NCBI GenBank assembly: GCA_036362985.1 | Contig: JAYGXS010000004.1 | Location: forward strand, 4,038,742 to 4,102,741 | Origin: Ligula intestinalis | Taxonomy: Eukaryota; Platyhelminthes; Cestoda; Diphyllobothriidea; Diphyllobothriidae | Length of the DNA: 64,000 bases | Direction: 5' to 3' | In this document: in pieces, positions 44,833 through 55,506 of the stretch | Layout: each line of letters opens with the position of its first letter | Position numbering within the stretch: the first letter of the stretch is position 1 | The notes under the pieces: generated by a model | The model's database searches: none | Seen by the model: only the letters and a program-made list of their open reading frames with translations | What the model was told of the DNA's origin: nothing | Made by a program: the position numbers and the translations under genes

Positions 44833-45849
44833 TTATTCGAAGATCTCTGCGATCCTAAGATGCACAGACAGCGAACTAGTAGATCGATATTTCAGCTGCC
44901 TCCTCAACTTCTTTAGTCTGGGCAACAGAAGATTAGGGACGGTCGATTCTGGTGGGTAGGGTTTCGCAACTTTAGTGGGCACAAATTCCAGCATTTTATT
45001 AGAAACGACCGACATAATTTCAGAAAGATATGCAGCGTCGTTTATGGAGGAGAGGCTCTGCCGATCTAACGAGTCAAAGAAATTGTTGATTGAGCTAATA
45101 TCTGCGAGGTCATACGCATGATAGGTACGACTAGCACTAGCCTTTTCCGTAGAAGGAAGCGGAAGGCAACAGTGAATTAATGTGTGATCACTTTGGAAGA
45201 TGTCCTGCTTAAAATCAACGAAGAGAGGGGCAATACCATTTGTGAAAATCAGATCTAGGATATGATTCTGTCTTGTTGGAGAACTAACCAGTTGAGACCA
45301 GTTAGAAAAATTAAGGGTATCTAGGAAAGGCTGAAATCTAGGTGGACAATAGTTTGAAAGCCAGTCGATTTCAGGAGAATTAAAATCTCCAGCAATAATT
45401 TTAACTTCCAAAGAGGATTCTGAAATAAACTTGAATATTTCACACAAATTTGCATCTTCTTCAGATGAAGAGTTAGGAGGATTATATGCACATCCGGTAA
45501 TCGTCTTTTTCCGGGGCGACAGGATAATAGAAGCGAAACAGTAATTTCCAGAGAAGGACGTGCTATTTAGATAAAACGGAAAGTGCCTAAAGTACGTTCT
45601 AATATAGAGAATACAACCACCGCCACGCTTATTAATGCGATCATGACGATAGAAATCATACTCGTCTATGATAGGGGCGGAGTCAGAAATGATTGGATGG
45701 GTCCAAGATTCTGTCATGCATATAACATCGGGCATCATCTCGAAAGCGATAGCTCGAAGTTGAGCCATTTTATTTATAACAGACCTGGCATTAAGTAACA
45801 TGACATCTAATGTGTTTTGAGTGGTAGGACTATGGCTATCGTTATTCAT
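44833..45849 (-). pseudogene. LINE B ORF2, endonuclease domain
   Basis: ATG at 45849 (MNNDSHSPTTQ). LDVMLLNARSVINKMAQL, DVICMTESWTHPII, RINKRGGGCILYI, KIIAGDFNSPEIDW, NHILDLIFTNG and FQSDHTLIHCCL give a complete endonuclease. The TAA after AEIFE at 44833 is in frame with the downstream RT segment. Confidence 0.85.
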
Positions 45850-45927
45850 AAAAAAGAATTTGAAGGTGGGTATGCAAACTGTAGGCCGCTATTATTTGTG
45901 GAATAAGTACTGACAAGTATGGAGCTG

Positions 45928-47163
45928 TTAGCATACGGGTAGCCAATAATGGATGGCTGATAAGGTGTTGGGGCCGCTAGCGTAATAACAAGTGGTCTTA
46001 ATTAGTGAATGTCCTGTACAGCAAATCCGATTAGATTTAAAACCATACCAGTTTGTGTTACTGCCGTGCAGATCAAATTTTTCGTGGTTCGGGCCCGACG
46101 TGTTCAATAACGCATTATGCGGGGGAATAATATGACTCCCACGGTCAAGGGAGGAGCTAGGTTGTGGTGGTGAAGCGCTCTGTTTAAACGCTTTCGACGG
46201 TGTTGGCGACATTCTTGATGAACTTGTTGCCGAGTTAGAGGCGGTGGAGTTTATCGATCGTTGGACAGATAATGTATTTAGACTAGTATTAATCGTAGTA
46301 GATGACGGAGCGGCGGGCCTTGACGGTCCTGACATCAAGAGGGATGGGCTTAGTGGTGCACTGATGTTTATGGGCCTATGACTAGACATTCGGGAGGTAG
46401 GGATAGCGGGTGTACTGACGGTTATGGGACTTTGAATAGACATCAGGGAGGCAAGGATATCGGGTGTACTGACGTTATTAAGTGTATGACCAGACATCCG
46501 GGGTGGAGCATTAGCGAGGGCTTTTACCCTATCGGGACTACGAACAGATTTAGGAATAGTAGGCTGAGAAGTCATTTGTTTATTGGACAGGAGAGCCGCA
46601 TTTCTTCGCTCCATTGGTGTAAGATCTCGACAGAGGAAACTTTTAGTCATTTCTAAATATCGGGAAATGCGACCTCGTTGAGCAAAGATTGAGTCCACCC
46701 CGATCGGTGAAAACAATTTAACTAGGATGGGCGGGTTTTCGCTACGCGATTGGAGGCGTTTGGCTTCCGCAATTTTGTAGTTGAAACCGCCCGAACATAG
46801 AATATCTTTTGCAATATCCAAAGGGCGACTTAAAATGGAGGCATTTTTTAAGTATTATTTTAAAGTTTCGCTTTGTCTATGAAAAGCTACCGTGGTTATA
46901 AGATGGACGAGGGAGTCTAACATTTTACAATCTTGCGAGGGCACATCTGATAAATTACCATCAAACAAATTGCCTTGTATTGACAAAACAGAACCAACCT
47001 TCATCATGAAATCATGACAGTTCTGTAATGCAGATAAATCAATTTGCTTAGCCTTGACAACGGGCTGCATGTTGATATCAAGGCATTTACTAGTAGGCAT
47101 GGTCAGGCACCGCTTGGGGCTGGGGGCATATATCTTACAATGAGCTATAATTTTCGTTCTCAT
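45928..47163 (-). pseudogene. LINE B ORF1 with one in-frame stop
   Basis: ATG at 47163 (MRTKIIAHCKIY). The frame runs to a TAA at 46855-46857 (ETLK*), then continues in the same frame with RPLDIAKDILCSGGFNYKIA, AEAKRLQSRSENPPILVKLF and LCRDLTPMERRNAALLSN, an RRM-like ORF1 pattern shared with LINE C. The C-terminal third is made of repeated serine/proline phrases around MS-x(5)-P-I-x-V-S-x-P (tandem ~21-residue units). It ends 79 nt before ORF2. Confidence 0.75.
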
Positions 47164-48115
47164 AATTTTGATGGAAACATGGTTTAACTGTGAGAAGATT
47201 ATGAAAAATTCAGCCTTTATGATTTTACCGCAGCTGGTTGTTAAAATCTATTAAAATTGTTCAACAAACTGTATTAGTTATTACGTTCAGAAAACACCAG
47301 TTGATATGATTTTCAGATTATGACTGACGACCAATAATCAGAGTTAACTTAACCAATACTCTAGCTTTTTTAATAAGCTTTTTAAAGTTATTGGAAAAAG
47401 TGTATTCAATATTGGGAAACAACTCAGCCTTTGAAGGTCTCGAGAATATTCGCTCTTGACGATTGCTGTTACTAGGCCGCGAATTTGTTGGTTTGAAGAG
47501 GTTGCGTCTAGGTAGAATTGGTTGGAAAACAAAATCTTCTTAAAGTCCGACTTCAAAAGATCGTCCATGCAAGAAAAATCGTTCCAGAGGCGAAGGAAAA
47601 AATTCTATACGTACGGTTGCAGCTACAATGTCCTAGATCGTAATTGATGGGGATATCGATGGAGAAATGTCCTAGGAAGAGCGTGGAGAAATATCGACTG
47701 ACATTACTCGATGAAAACGACCGAACCGAACTCAAAGAAGAACAACACTGTTTTAACAAAGAATGCTACTCTTAAACTTTACTACTAATTGAAGGACTAC
47801 AACAATCAGGAAAGTCGTCCTTTAGCGAGGCTGTTTGAATGTCCTGGTCCTGGCCGGCTTTGACTTCTGGGAGACGTCTGGAGGCGGCTGCCGAGAGAGA
47901 CGATCAATCTTCCATAGGGCCGTCTATATATAGGAAACGACAGCAGTGTTAAGTTCATATTATAGGGGGTAAACCAATGGGAACGCTAGATTTATACAAT
48001 AGCCAATAACATAAACGCGCCGACATAAAATAGCCGATCAGTTAGCCAAAAGGATTATGGCCGCTTGAAATAACGAAGTCATGACACGGTTCGCCACCAT
48101 CTTTTAATATAGTGC

Positions 48116-48660
48116 TGTAGTATTCCGTACTACTCGTGGTCTTGAAGTGACTGGCGCGCGGTTTGATAACGAAGGGGGGCAACGACTATCGGCAGATAAT
48201 ATAGCGATCTCTTCTAAAAGGCGGTTAACCTCAGAATGTACAACAGACAAAGCTTTCTTTTTCTCAGACATTATGCCACAAGTAAAGAATGAGGACGGAA
48301 AGTTCTGGTATAAATACGGATTTAATAAGGTAGAATGGGACCAACGAAAAGCGTCAAAAACTTGATTAACAAAACTGGTTGAAAAAATATCTGAAATTCT
48401 ATTCTCTAATGATACAAAGTTGGTAAGGGATGGAAAGGTCAAACCGGGGAATAATGTCTGCTTAATCGGGACGATAAGGGTGCAGTACGGCAACGACGTG
48501 AGGACGATAGTATCCGATACGCGAAGTGGAGGGAATCAATCCGTGGATTCGGAGCGTAACTAGCTTGGTCTCTAAAAATAAAAAGTGAAACCAACCTAGG
48601 TCCGACCTTGACAACGTTCAAACAACTCCTCGATCCAAGGGGTCGGTTTGACCCGTTACA
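48116..48660 (-). repeat. Gypsy 3' LTR (left)
   Basis: 545 bp, + strand ends TGTAGTATTCC and CCCGTTACA. On the + strand the start GTAGTA-TTCCG-TACTAC is palindromic. Confidence 0.93.
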
Positions 48661-48672
48661 TAGCCCCCCCAT
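48661..48672 (-). other. Polypurine tract
   Basis: Minus strand AATGGGGGGCTA directly before the 3' LTR, the expected plus-strand priming site. Confidence 0.75.
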
Positions 48673-50016
48673 TCAAAGTGCTGCACTGTGCTCAGTGCTG
48701 GTGGGTGTGGTGGGGGAGGGGACTACCACTTCGATTGCGACGGGGGGTAGTAGGTCGTCTGGTATGATGTCTAGGGTGCCGGAGAGGTGGTCAAGAGGAG
48801 TGTCGAGGGTGGTACAGGTAGGGGTAGGGACTGTGATGTCAATATTAGCGGGAGGGAGCATCCCATCGGGGAGGGTGGGGAGTGTGTCGGCGGTGCAAGT
48901 AGGTGGTTGGCCACGGTAGGGTTTGAGTTTTGAGAAAGTGGCGATGAACGAGGGGGACTCGGGGTGTAAAGTATCGCGGATTATATAGGTGGTGGGCGAA
49001 AGAACCTGCAGCATGGTAAAAGGGCCCTGCCACGGGTAATGAAATTTGGAAGAAATACTATGGGAAAGAATCGCATGCATCACAAGGTCATTGGCTTGAA
49101 ACGGGTTCCTGGCGGTCGAAGTATTCCTTCTGGCGGGTGGCGGCTGCACCAAGGGTGTTGCGGGCGGCGTTGTGGGCCGCACGGATGGTCTCGCGGAGAT
49201 GCGTGGCGAAGTCGTGGACGGTAGTGTCAGTGGGAGCGGGAAGGGGGAAGGATAGATCGACGGGTAGGCGAAGATCGTGACCGGTCCAAAGATAATGTGG
49301 AGTGAAGCCGGTAGATGAGTGGGTGGAGGCTCTATAGGCCATGAGGCAGAGGGGGAGGTAAAGGTCCAAATCGTGACAGTGATTCTCCTCGCAGAAGGCC
49401 AGTAGGAGGTTTTTGATTGTCCTGTTTGTCCGTTCAACAAGACCGTTACCTTCCAGGTGATAGGGTGTGGTATGGGTTTTTTTACCGCGAGGATCTCACA
49501 GACATCATGGAAGAGTTGGGACTCGAAGTTGCGACCGCAGTCTGAGTGGAACGATAAGGGGGTGCCACAACGGCTGATCCAGGTTCGGCTAATGGCGCTA
49601 GCGATGGTAGGAGCATCTTGATGAAGGAGGGGAACGGCCTCGACCCACTTCGTAAAGTAGTCAACCATGACCAGGACGTACTCGCAGCCACGGTAGGTGA
49701 TAGGGAGGCGGCCAATGATGTCTAAGCCGACGCGTTCGCCAGGGAAGCCTGTATTCATGGGTTCCATTGGGGCACGTGGAGCGGGGACGGGGGATTTAAA
49801 GGAGGCGCAAGAGGGACAGGACTGGCAGAAGTGGCGGATATCCAAACGGAGTTGTGGCCACCAGAAACGGGCACGGACTGCCGACTTGGTTTTGAATTGG
49901 CCACAGTGTCCCATCTCCACGTTCAGACTGTCGAGGACAGGTTCAATTAGTGAGCCTGGCACCACTGCCCGTAAGTGGTGTGTGTCTGGATTGCGCCAGA
50001 ATAGGATATCATTCAT
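48673..50016 (-). pseudogene. Gypsy integrase
   Basis: Zinc-binding segment EMGHCGQFKTKSAVRARFWW, FCQSCPSCASFKS; catalytic core GLDIIGRLPITYRGCEYVLV, MVDYFTKWVEAVPL, LSFHSDCGRNFESQLFHDV. After about 49470 the core continues in another frame (LYLPLCLMAYRASTHSSTGF, 49369-49088), then the C-terminal WQGPFTMLQVLSPTTYIIRD returns to the first frame. The upstream histidine of the HHCC motif appears to be N. Confidence 0.9.
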
Positions 50017-50039
50017 GACAAGGAGGTTAGGCTAGTGGT

Positions 50040-50435
50040 TACGAAAAAGGCAGGCACGTTGGCTTCACCCTCGCATAAGGCGTTCAGACGGACGGGGGAG
50101 GCCTTGGGAAAGATGATGGTAAATGAGAGTGGTATTCTTACTATAAAACCGTAACACCTACAATGTATAGCTATTTTATTTCATGTTTTTCTAGATTTGT
50201 TCCCTAGAAGTCAGGTTTTTTCACTTAAAACAAACTCCTTATTTCGCACACTATTGACCTAGCAAAAGACCAAAACAAGTACAATGGTCACTGCGAAAGA
50301 AGGGGTTTGGGTTAGGTTTTTTCCTGCCTTCCGGGGTTTTTGACGGCGCCAAAGATGTGCTTTACAAATAAACCTTAATATTTAATTCTGGGCCTCGGAC
50401 CAAGTATGACGGGTGGGTTCAGAAATGTAAACCCC
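50040..50435. other. Gypsy RNase H-integrase spacer, unassigned
   Basis: About 400 bp between the RNase H end and the integrase zinc domain without recognisable coding content; possibly another small insertion within the element. Confidence 0.4.
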
Positions 50436-50439
50436 ATTT

Positions 50440-50800
50440 ACGCTGAAGGGGTGTTCGCCCTCGCTGGGGGATTGGGGGCCCGTGAAACAGGAGAGTGCGT
50501 CTGCATTGCCGTGTTGACGACCTGGGCGAAATTCGCATTTATAGTCAAAATCCTGAAGGAACTTTTGTCACCGGGCAAGTTGGTTCATTGGATCTTTGAG
50601 GAAATTGAGCTATGTTAACGCCTCATGGTCGGTGCGAAGGATGAAGCGTTAGCCTAAAAGGAGGTTTTTACACTGGCGAATGAAGGTAATTATCGCTAGT
50701 AACTCACGTTTGAAAACGCTGTAATTACGCTCGCTGCTGGATAGGGATTTGCTAGCGAAGCATATTGGGTGTTCTAGGCCATTTTTATCCACCTGAGAGA
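50440..50800 (-). pseudogene. Gypsy RNase H, frameshifted and with stops
   Basis: HPICFASKSLSSSERNYSVF, KRELLAIITFIRQCKNLLLG, TDHEALT, then after stops LQDFDYKCEFRPGRQHGNAD-ALS: standard gypsy RNase H motifs, in a frame different from RT. Confidence 0.75.
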
Positions 50801-51810
50801 GAACAGCACCGATGACAACATTGCTAGCGTCAGTATAAAAGATGAAAGGGGGAGCCCCAGGCTCGAGGTTAGGGAGGGCAAGGAGAGGAGCCGAAAAAGG
50901 ACAGCTTTGAGGTCGTTGAAGGCTTTATTGCACTCTGTAGTCCACTTGAAAGGTTGGTTTTTCGCCGTCAGTTTATGGAGGGGAGAAGCTATGTGGGCGA
51001 AGCCTTTGATGAATCGGCGATAATAAGAGGCTAAGCCAATGAAGCTACGGAGTTCGGTAAGGTTGGTAGAGGTAGGCCAACAACGGATCTTTTGTAGGCG
51101 TTTGGGGATTGCAGCTAAACGGCCGGGCGACAATTTGTGTCCTAAGAATTGCACCTCCTGTCGAAGTAAAACGCATTTCGCAGGGCTAAGGGTCAGGCCA
51201 GCGGCACGGAGGGCGGCAAGGGTGGCTGAGAGGTTCTCATTGTGATGTGCAATGGAATTCCCGAAGACCATAATGTCATCGAGGTAAACTAGGCATTTAG
51301 TGGGGATTAGGTTGTGTAAGACATTATACATGAGCCGTTGGAAGGTCACGGCGGCATTACAAAGGCCGAACGGAAGGGTTTCAAACTCAAAGAGGCCTTG
51401 CGGTTTGATGAAGGCCATTTTATGATGGTCCTTCGGATCGACTTCAACCTGCCAATAGCCGGATTTAAGGTAAAGGGTGGAGAACCAGGAGGCATTGCTT
51501 AAGGTGTCAAGAGTGTCGTCGAGATGTGGGAGGGGAAACGAGCCCCGTACAGTGACTGCGTTTAAACGGTGGTAGTCTATGCAGAGTCTGAGGGAACCGT
51601 CTTTTTAAGGAACAATGGCAATAGGGGATGCCCACGGTGAGGACGAAGGACGGATGACGTCACATCGTTGGAGTTCGTGGAGAATTTTGTCGACTTCAGC
51701 TCGATACTTGATGGGGATACGTCTGGGCGGTTGCCAAATAGGTTTGGCGTCCCAGTATCTATAGTATGTTGGATAAGCTGTGTGCGTCCTAACGTGGAAG
51801 TTGACCAAGC
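50774..51810 (-). pseudogene. Gypsy reverse transcriptase
   Basis: Two in-frame pieces separated by a TAA near 51606: IPIKYRAEVDKILHELQRCD, VIRPSSSPWASPIAIVP, then KDGSLRLCIDYHRLNAVT, MAFIKPQGLFEFETLPFGLC, KCLVYLDDIMVFG (YLDD active site), VQFLGHKLSPGRLAAIPKRL, LRSFIGLASYYRRFIKGFA and HKLTAKNQPFKWT. The catalytic core is preserved. Confidence 0.92.
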
Positions 51811-51899
51811 AAAGAGGCCAGGGAAGGAGGTTAGGATGTCCTTAAGCTGTGAATAAGCAGCCTCACCGATTGACGGGAGAGGGGGTAAAACTGAATCTA

Positions 51900-52330
51900 A
51901 ATCAATGGGTTTGAGGGCGGCGGCCGACATAACAGAGTTGTAAACGATGTCGAGATCAAAATCGGGGTCAGGTGGGGAAGTCTTAACAGAGGTTGGGCCA
52001 AGAGTAACTAAGCGCTCACGGACGTGAATCACACAATCGTGGTCAGAGAGAAAATCGAGACCAAGGATGAGGGGCCAAGAACTGTCTGGGGCGATGAGAA
52101 ATGTGTGAGTAACACGTGCATGGGCGATAGAAAAGTCGAGGGTAAGGGAGCCTGATATATGTATGGCTGTACCGTTAGCGGCCCTTAAATTATGAGTAAC
52201 GGGGAGGAGACGGACGAGATTGTGAACACAATGGGGGAGTCTAGGCAAAGAAGCTAGGGAGACATTAGCCCCTGTGTTGACTAAAGCTTGGATACGAGAT
52301 TCAGACAAAAAATTTCTATAGTAAACGCAG
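51900..52330 (-). pseudogene. Gypsy aspartic protease with NTG active site
   Basis: ALVNTGANVSLASL stands where D-T/S-G-A is required; further LRAANGTAIHISGSL and PLILGLDFLSDHDCVIH are the flap and C-terminal ILG motifs. The D to N change should abolish catalysis. Frame differs from gag. Confidence 0.8.
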
Positions 52331-52965
52331 GTGGGCACGAACGTCAATACCGGAAAAAGAGTTAGAAGGAAGGGACTTACATGGGGGGTTGTAGCCGCAA
52401 TGGCGAGCACGAGGATCGAAGGCGTCGCAGTACTCACACCCAGGATGGTGATTGGGGAAGCGGACAGGGAGTGTTCGACGGCGGTTGTTTTGGGCAGAAA
52501 TAGGAGGCTGGAAGGAGGGCGGTTGTGTAGAAGGAAGCGGCGGTCGGGGGTAAGTGGGGGTAAAAGGTGGATACAAATCCTGACCAACAACTTGGTTAAA
52601 ACGATCACACTGAACGAGAGCAGAGCGAAGATCCTTAGCGCGACTGATAGCCAGATGGTGCTTGAGGGTGCGGTCATTCAAACCGACGATGAAGCGGTCA
52701 AGTCTAATTTCGTCGCACTCATAGGGTGATGCGGATGAGTGGGCCAGGGAGGCCAACCGCTCAAGCTCATGGGCGAAATCCTCTGCCGACTCTTGGGGGC
52801 CCTGCCTGAGGCGGTTAAACTGATCGTCAGCGGCGGAAGCGGAGAGGGGTTTGACGAAAATAGAAGTAAAACGCCTACGAGCATCAGCAAAATCAGTTTA
52901 AACCGCAATGCCATTCTTGAGGACAGGAGCAAGAGCTTCGGGGGAAAGAAGGGCAAGTAAATAAC
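52316..52965 (-). pseudogene. Gypsy gag / nucleocapsid remnant
   Basis: Reads RLRQGPQESAEDFAHELERL, ECDEIRLDRFIVGLNDRTLK, HHLAISRAKDLRSALVQCD, a retrotransposon gag pattern, then a proline-rich stretch and CEYCDAFDPRARHCG, a cysteine/histidine motif that does not fit the standard CX2CX4HX4C knuckle. One in-frame stop occurs near 52900. Confidence 0.75.
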
Positions 52966-52996
52966 GAGTGTGCTCTGAGGGGGAGATGTCAGCCAA

Positions 52997-53148
52997 CTAC
53001 TAAACGCTCCCGCTGTCTATGTGGTTGTTTCATGGAGAGCAGCATTTATCAACTGTGTATTTATTTTTCCACAGCACTAAGTTAGCAATGACGAGGCCCT
53101 CCGGGCCTAAAATATAAAATTAATTAATTTATTTATTATTTATTTAGC
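52997..53148 (+). mobile_element. LINE B 3' end inserted in the gypsy leader
   Basis: 152 bp matching the last part of the LINE B 3' UTR in plus orientation, with hairpin AGGCCC-TCC-GGGCCT (53094-53108) and a TTTATT tail. The 7-bp target duplication CAGCCAA is at 52990-52996 and 53149-53155. Confidence 0.88.
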
Positions 53149-53283
53149 CAGCCAAACGTCAATGTCCTGCCCGGGTTGGAATGCAGACGGTGCGAAAAAC
53201 GGGTCGGGGTGGGAGGCGGGAGGGGACGGGGTGCTGGTGGGAAAGATGCGTACAAGTTGGATGGGTGTGGGATCAACACATGA

Positions 53284-53301
53284 TCAGATGTTGGGCGCCA
53301 A
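53284..53301 (-). other. Primer-binding site
   Basis: Immediately inside the 5' LTR the minus strand reads T-TGGCGCCCAACATCTG, starting with the TGG expected as complement of a tRNA CCA end. Confidence 0.75.
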
Positions 53302-53847
53302 TGTAGTATTCCGTACTACTCGTGGTCTTGAAGTGACTGGCGCACGGTTTGATAACGAAGGGGGGCAACGACTATCGGCAGATAATATAGCGATCTCTTC
53401 TAAAAGGCGGTTAACCTCAGAATGTACAACAGACAAAGCTGTCTTTTTCTCAGATATTATGCCACAAGTAACGAATGAGGACGGAAAGTTCTGGTATAAA
53501 TACGGATTCAATAAGGTAGAATGGGACCAACGAGAAGCGTAAAAAAACTTGATTAACAAAACTGGTTGAAAAAATATCTGAAATTCTATTCTCTAATGAT
53601 ACAAAGTTGGTAAGGGATGGAAAGGTCAAACCGGGGAATAATGTCTGCTAAATCGGGACCATAAGGGTGCAGTACGGCAACGACGTGAGGACGATAGTAT
53701 CCGATACGCGAAGTGGAGGTAATCAATCCGCGAATTCGGAGCGTAACTAGCTTGGTCTCTAAAAATAAAAAGTGAAACCAACCTAGGTCCGACCTTGACA
53801 ACGTTCAAACAACTCCTCGCACCAAGGGGTCGTTTTGGCCCGTTACA
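53302..53847 (-). repeat. Gypsy 5' LTR (right)
   Basis: 546 bp, aligned along its full length with 48116-48660. It contains the presumed promoter of the element; a TATAAATA-like motif was seen on the opposite strand only, so no core promoter is assigned. Confidence 0.93.
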
Positions 53848-53943
53848 GTGCAAAATGAACAAAAATTGAGACCATCTTAAAAGTATTTGCTACAGTTCAT
53901 TGCCTATTACCCTAGTAGCAATCTACGTCTATGGAGGGTGTAA

Positions 53944-53967
53944 GGAATCTCTATGCATAGAGATTCC
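53944..53967. repeat. Perfect 24-bp palindrome
   Basis: GGAATCTCTATG followed by its exact reverse complement, 97 bp from the gypsy LTR. Confidence 0.95.
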
Positions 53968-54374
53968 AATATCTAGTCGAGATCTATTTTGAACCCCTTT
54001 ATATATATCTATCTAATATCTATTTATATAGATACATAGCGATCGGCCATAAAGGCGGCTTTCGCTTTGCAGTGGAACCCCTTTCGTGGTAGAACGACCC
54101 ATTTATTACGTTTATACCCCTTTATTTGTAATAATCATAAGTCGGAAGACGTTTAGTAATATTATTAGAAAAGTTTATTCAAATATTATAAAAATAAAAA
54201 TGTACATGGACTCTTGGCCTCAGTTTTGACGTCTTGATATTATTGTTCCGGTTGGTCTTCGACTTCCCCCGAAGGGCCAGCCGTTATTTCTAGAAGTTAT
54301 GTGAACGTTAAGTATGTATACGTAGACTTCCCATTTTGAGCAGAGCGCTTTTTAAGGCGTGCCTGGCGCTGATT

Positions 54375-54450
54375 TTCGGTGTCTAACATCACTTAAGTGA
54401 TGTCTGAAATTTCAGACGCCGCCTGACGGCGTCTTCCAGTTCCGACACCT
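54375..54450. repeat. Cluster of consecutive palindromes
   Basis: CATCACTTAAGTGATG (54387-54402), GTCTGAAATTTCAGAC (54402-54417) and GACGCCG-cctga-CGGCGTC (54415-54433) follow one another, enclosed by GGTGTC...GACACC and, more widely, by GCCTGGCGC...CCAGGCGCC. Confidence 0.9.
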
Positions 54451-55130
54451 TATGTTTCCTCTCGCCATTCCAGGCGCCGAAGAGGTCTATGTATAAACTG
54501 TGGCGATGATATTAGGAGACTTACCCATGATCAAATTGTAAAATGCAGATTTTTCTAAAGACAGTGTACACTTTTTGCCCTTAAAATTAAGGTGTTAACT
54601 GATTTCATTATCAAAAACTGCGGCGAAAATCCGCTTGACGAAATCATTAAGCTTACTTCCACCTAGTGTCTCGAACGGCCGTTGGCCTGGCTGCCTTTAG
54701 GACAGAATTCTACCTATCAAAAACTTTTGCGTTGTGCATAGCAAATAGATGGGGCATCTTTTGCTCACAAAAAAGCATGCAGGTTGGAGCCGTAGTAAAC
54801 TATCCTGCCTTGATGTCTACAATAAAACGTAGGCGATAGTTTATTTTATCTGCAAAAAAGGCGCCGAGTAAGTGACTAGCAACCATGTCGTGCGATCCGT
54901 GCTGAGCGGTCCAAGCATGCAATCTAGCGAAATAGGACCACTGATTGTTAAAAAGTGGCTCGGTTGCGACTAGTTAGGCCGCAGACAGACTATAACAGCG
55001 CACATGCTTTTCCACCCGCTGCAGAATCGTAGCCAACTGAACTCTTTTATCTTTGAAGGTTTTAGCATGTTAAAGGAGACGATACAAAATCTATATGTAG
55101 ACAGTTGACGTAATCTTGTCTTCTTTTTAG

Positions 55131-55506
55131 GCTTCAATGCAGTATCCAGAGAACTCGAGTCTATTTTTGATATCGAACATTCCGGCTACGTTTTCAGCCT
55201 CGGATCTCAGAAGAATATTTTCTCAGTTTGTTGAGGCCAGGGCTTTTGTGTGCTTTCACTATCGCCGAAGACCCGAACCGCAGGGGCTGGAGGATCTACT
55301 TAAAAACCGCGATCCAGACTATTTGTTGCGCAATCTCCGTACAAAGCGCAGAAAGTGTTCTAGCTGTTGCGGACTTTTTCTTTTGAAGGAGGAATTCTCT
55401 AGCAGTATCCAGGCGCGACTAGACGAGCTATGGACAACAGACGAAGCGGCCTCGGCTTGCTGTAAGCTGAACAGAATACAGATGGAAGACTTTTCGATAC
55501 TCCAGA
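55131..55506 (+). CDS. GPATCH3: GPATCH3 exon 1
   Basis: Acceptor TTCTTTTTAG precedes the exon and the ATG (55137) is only 6 nt later. Codes residues 1-123: SNIPATFSASDLRR, FSQFVEARAFVCFHYRRRPE, a cysteine cluster (KRRKCSSCCG) and ends EDFSILQ with donor A|GTAGGT. Confidence 0.88.

Larger units (their letters stand above)
42190..47750 (-). mobile_element. LINE B (CR1-like), near full length, inactivated
   Basis: Minus order: 5' region to about 47750 (approximate), ORF1 (45928-47163), ORF2 (43013-45849), then an ~820-bp 3' UTR ending in a hairpin remnant and TAAATAAATAAA tail at 42195-42215. Both ORFs carry nonsense mutations or frameshifts. Truncated relatives lie at 25460, 27445, 28010 and 52997. 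Confidence 0.85.
48116..53847 (-). mobile_element. Ty3/gypsy LTR retrotransposon, complete structure, inactivated
   Basis: Two LTRs (TG...CA ends), 4-bp target duplication GTGC at 48112-48115 and 53848-53851, PBS beside the right (5') LTR, PPT beside the left (3') LTR, and gag-protease-RT-RNase H-integrase on the minus strand. All coding parts carry shifts or stops. The two LTRs differ at roughly 16 positions by eye (about 97 percent identical), which indicates an old but not ancient insertion. Confidence 0.93.
53848..55130. other. Upstream region of GPATCH3, no gene seen
   Basis: AT-rich. Holds a perfect 24-bp palindrome and a cluster of nested palindromes (listed separately). No core promoter could be assigned. 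Confidence 0.5.

Noticed and set aside
48608..48919. Plus-strand open frames across the gypsy element
   Set aside because: Glycine/valine-rich shadows of the proline/threonine-rich integrase tail on the other strand.
53162..53542. 126-codon plus-strand frame at the gypsy 5' LTR
   Set aside because: Crosses the PBS and LTR on the antisense strand; the homologous LTR at 48116 has a different upstream. No protein resemblance.
54000..54050. TATATA/ATCTAT-rich stretch as GPATCH3 promoter
   Set aside because: More than 1 kb from the gene start and simply AT-rich; no supporting elements.
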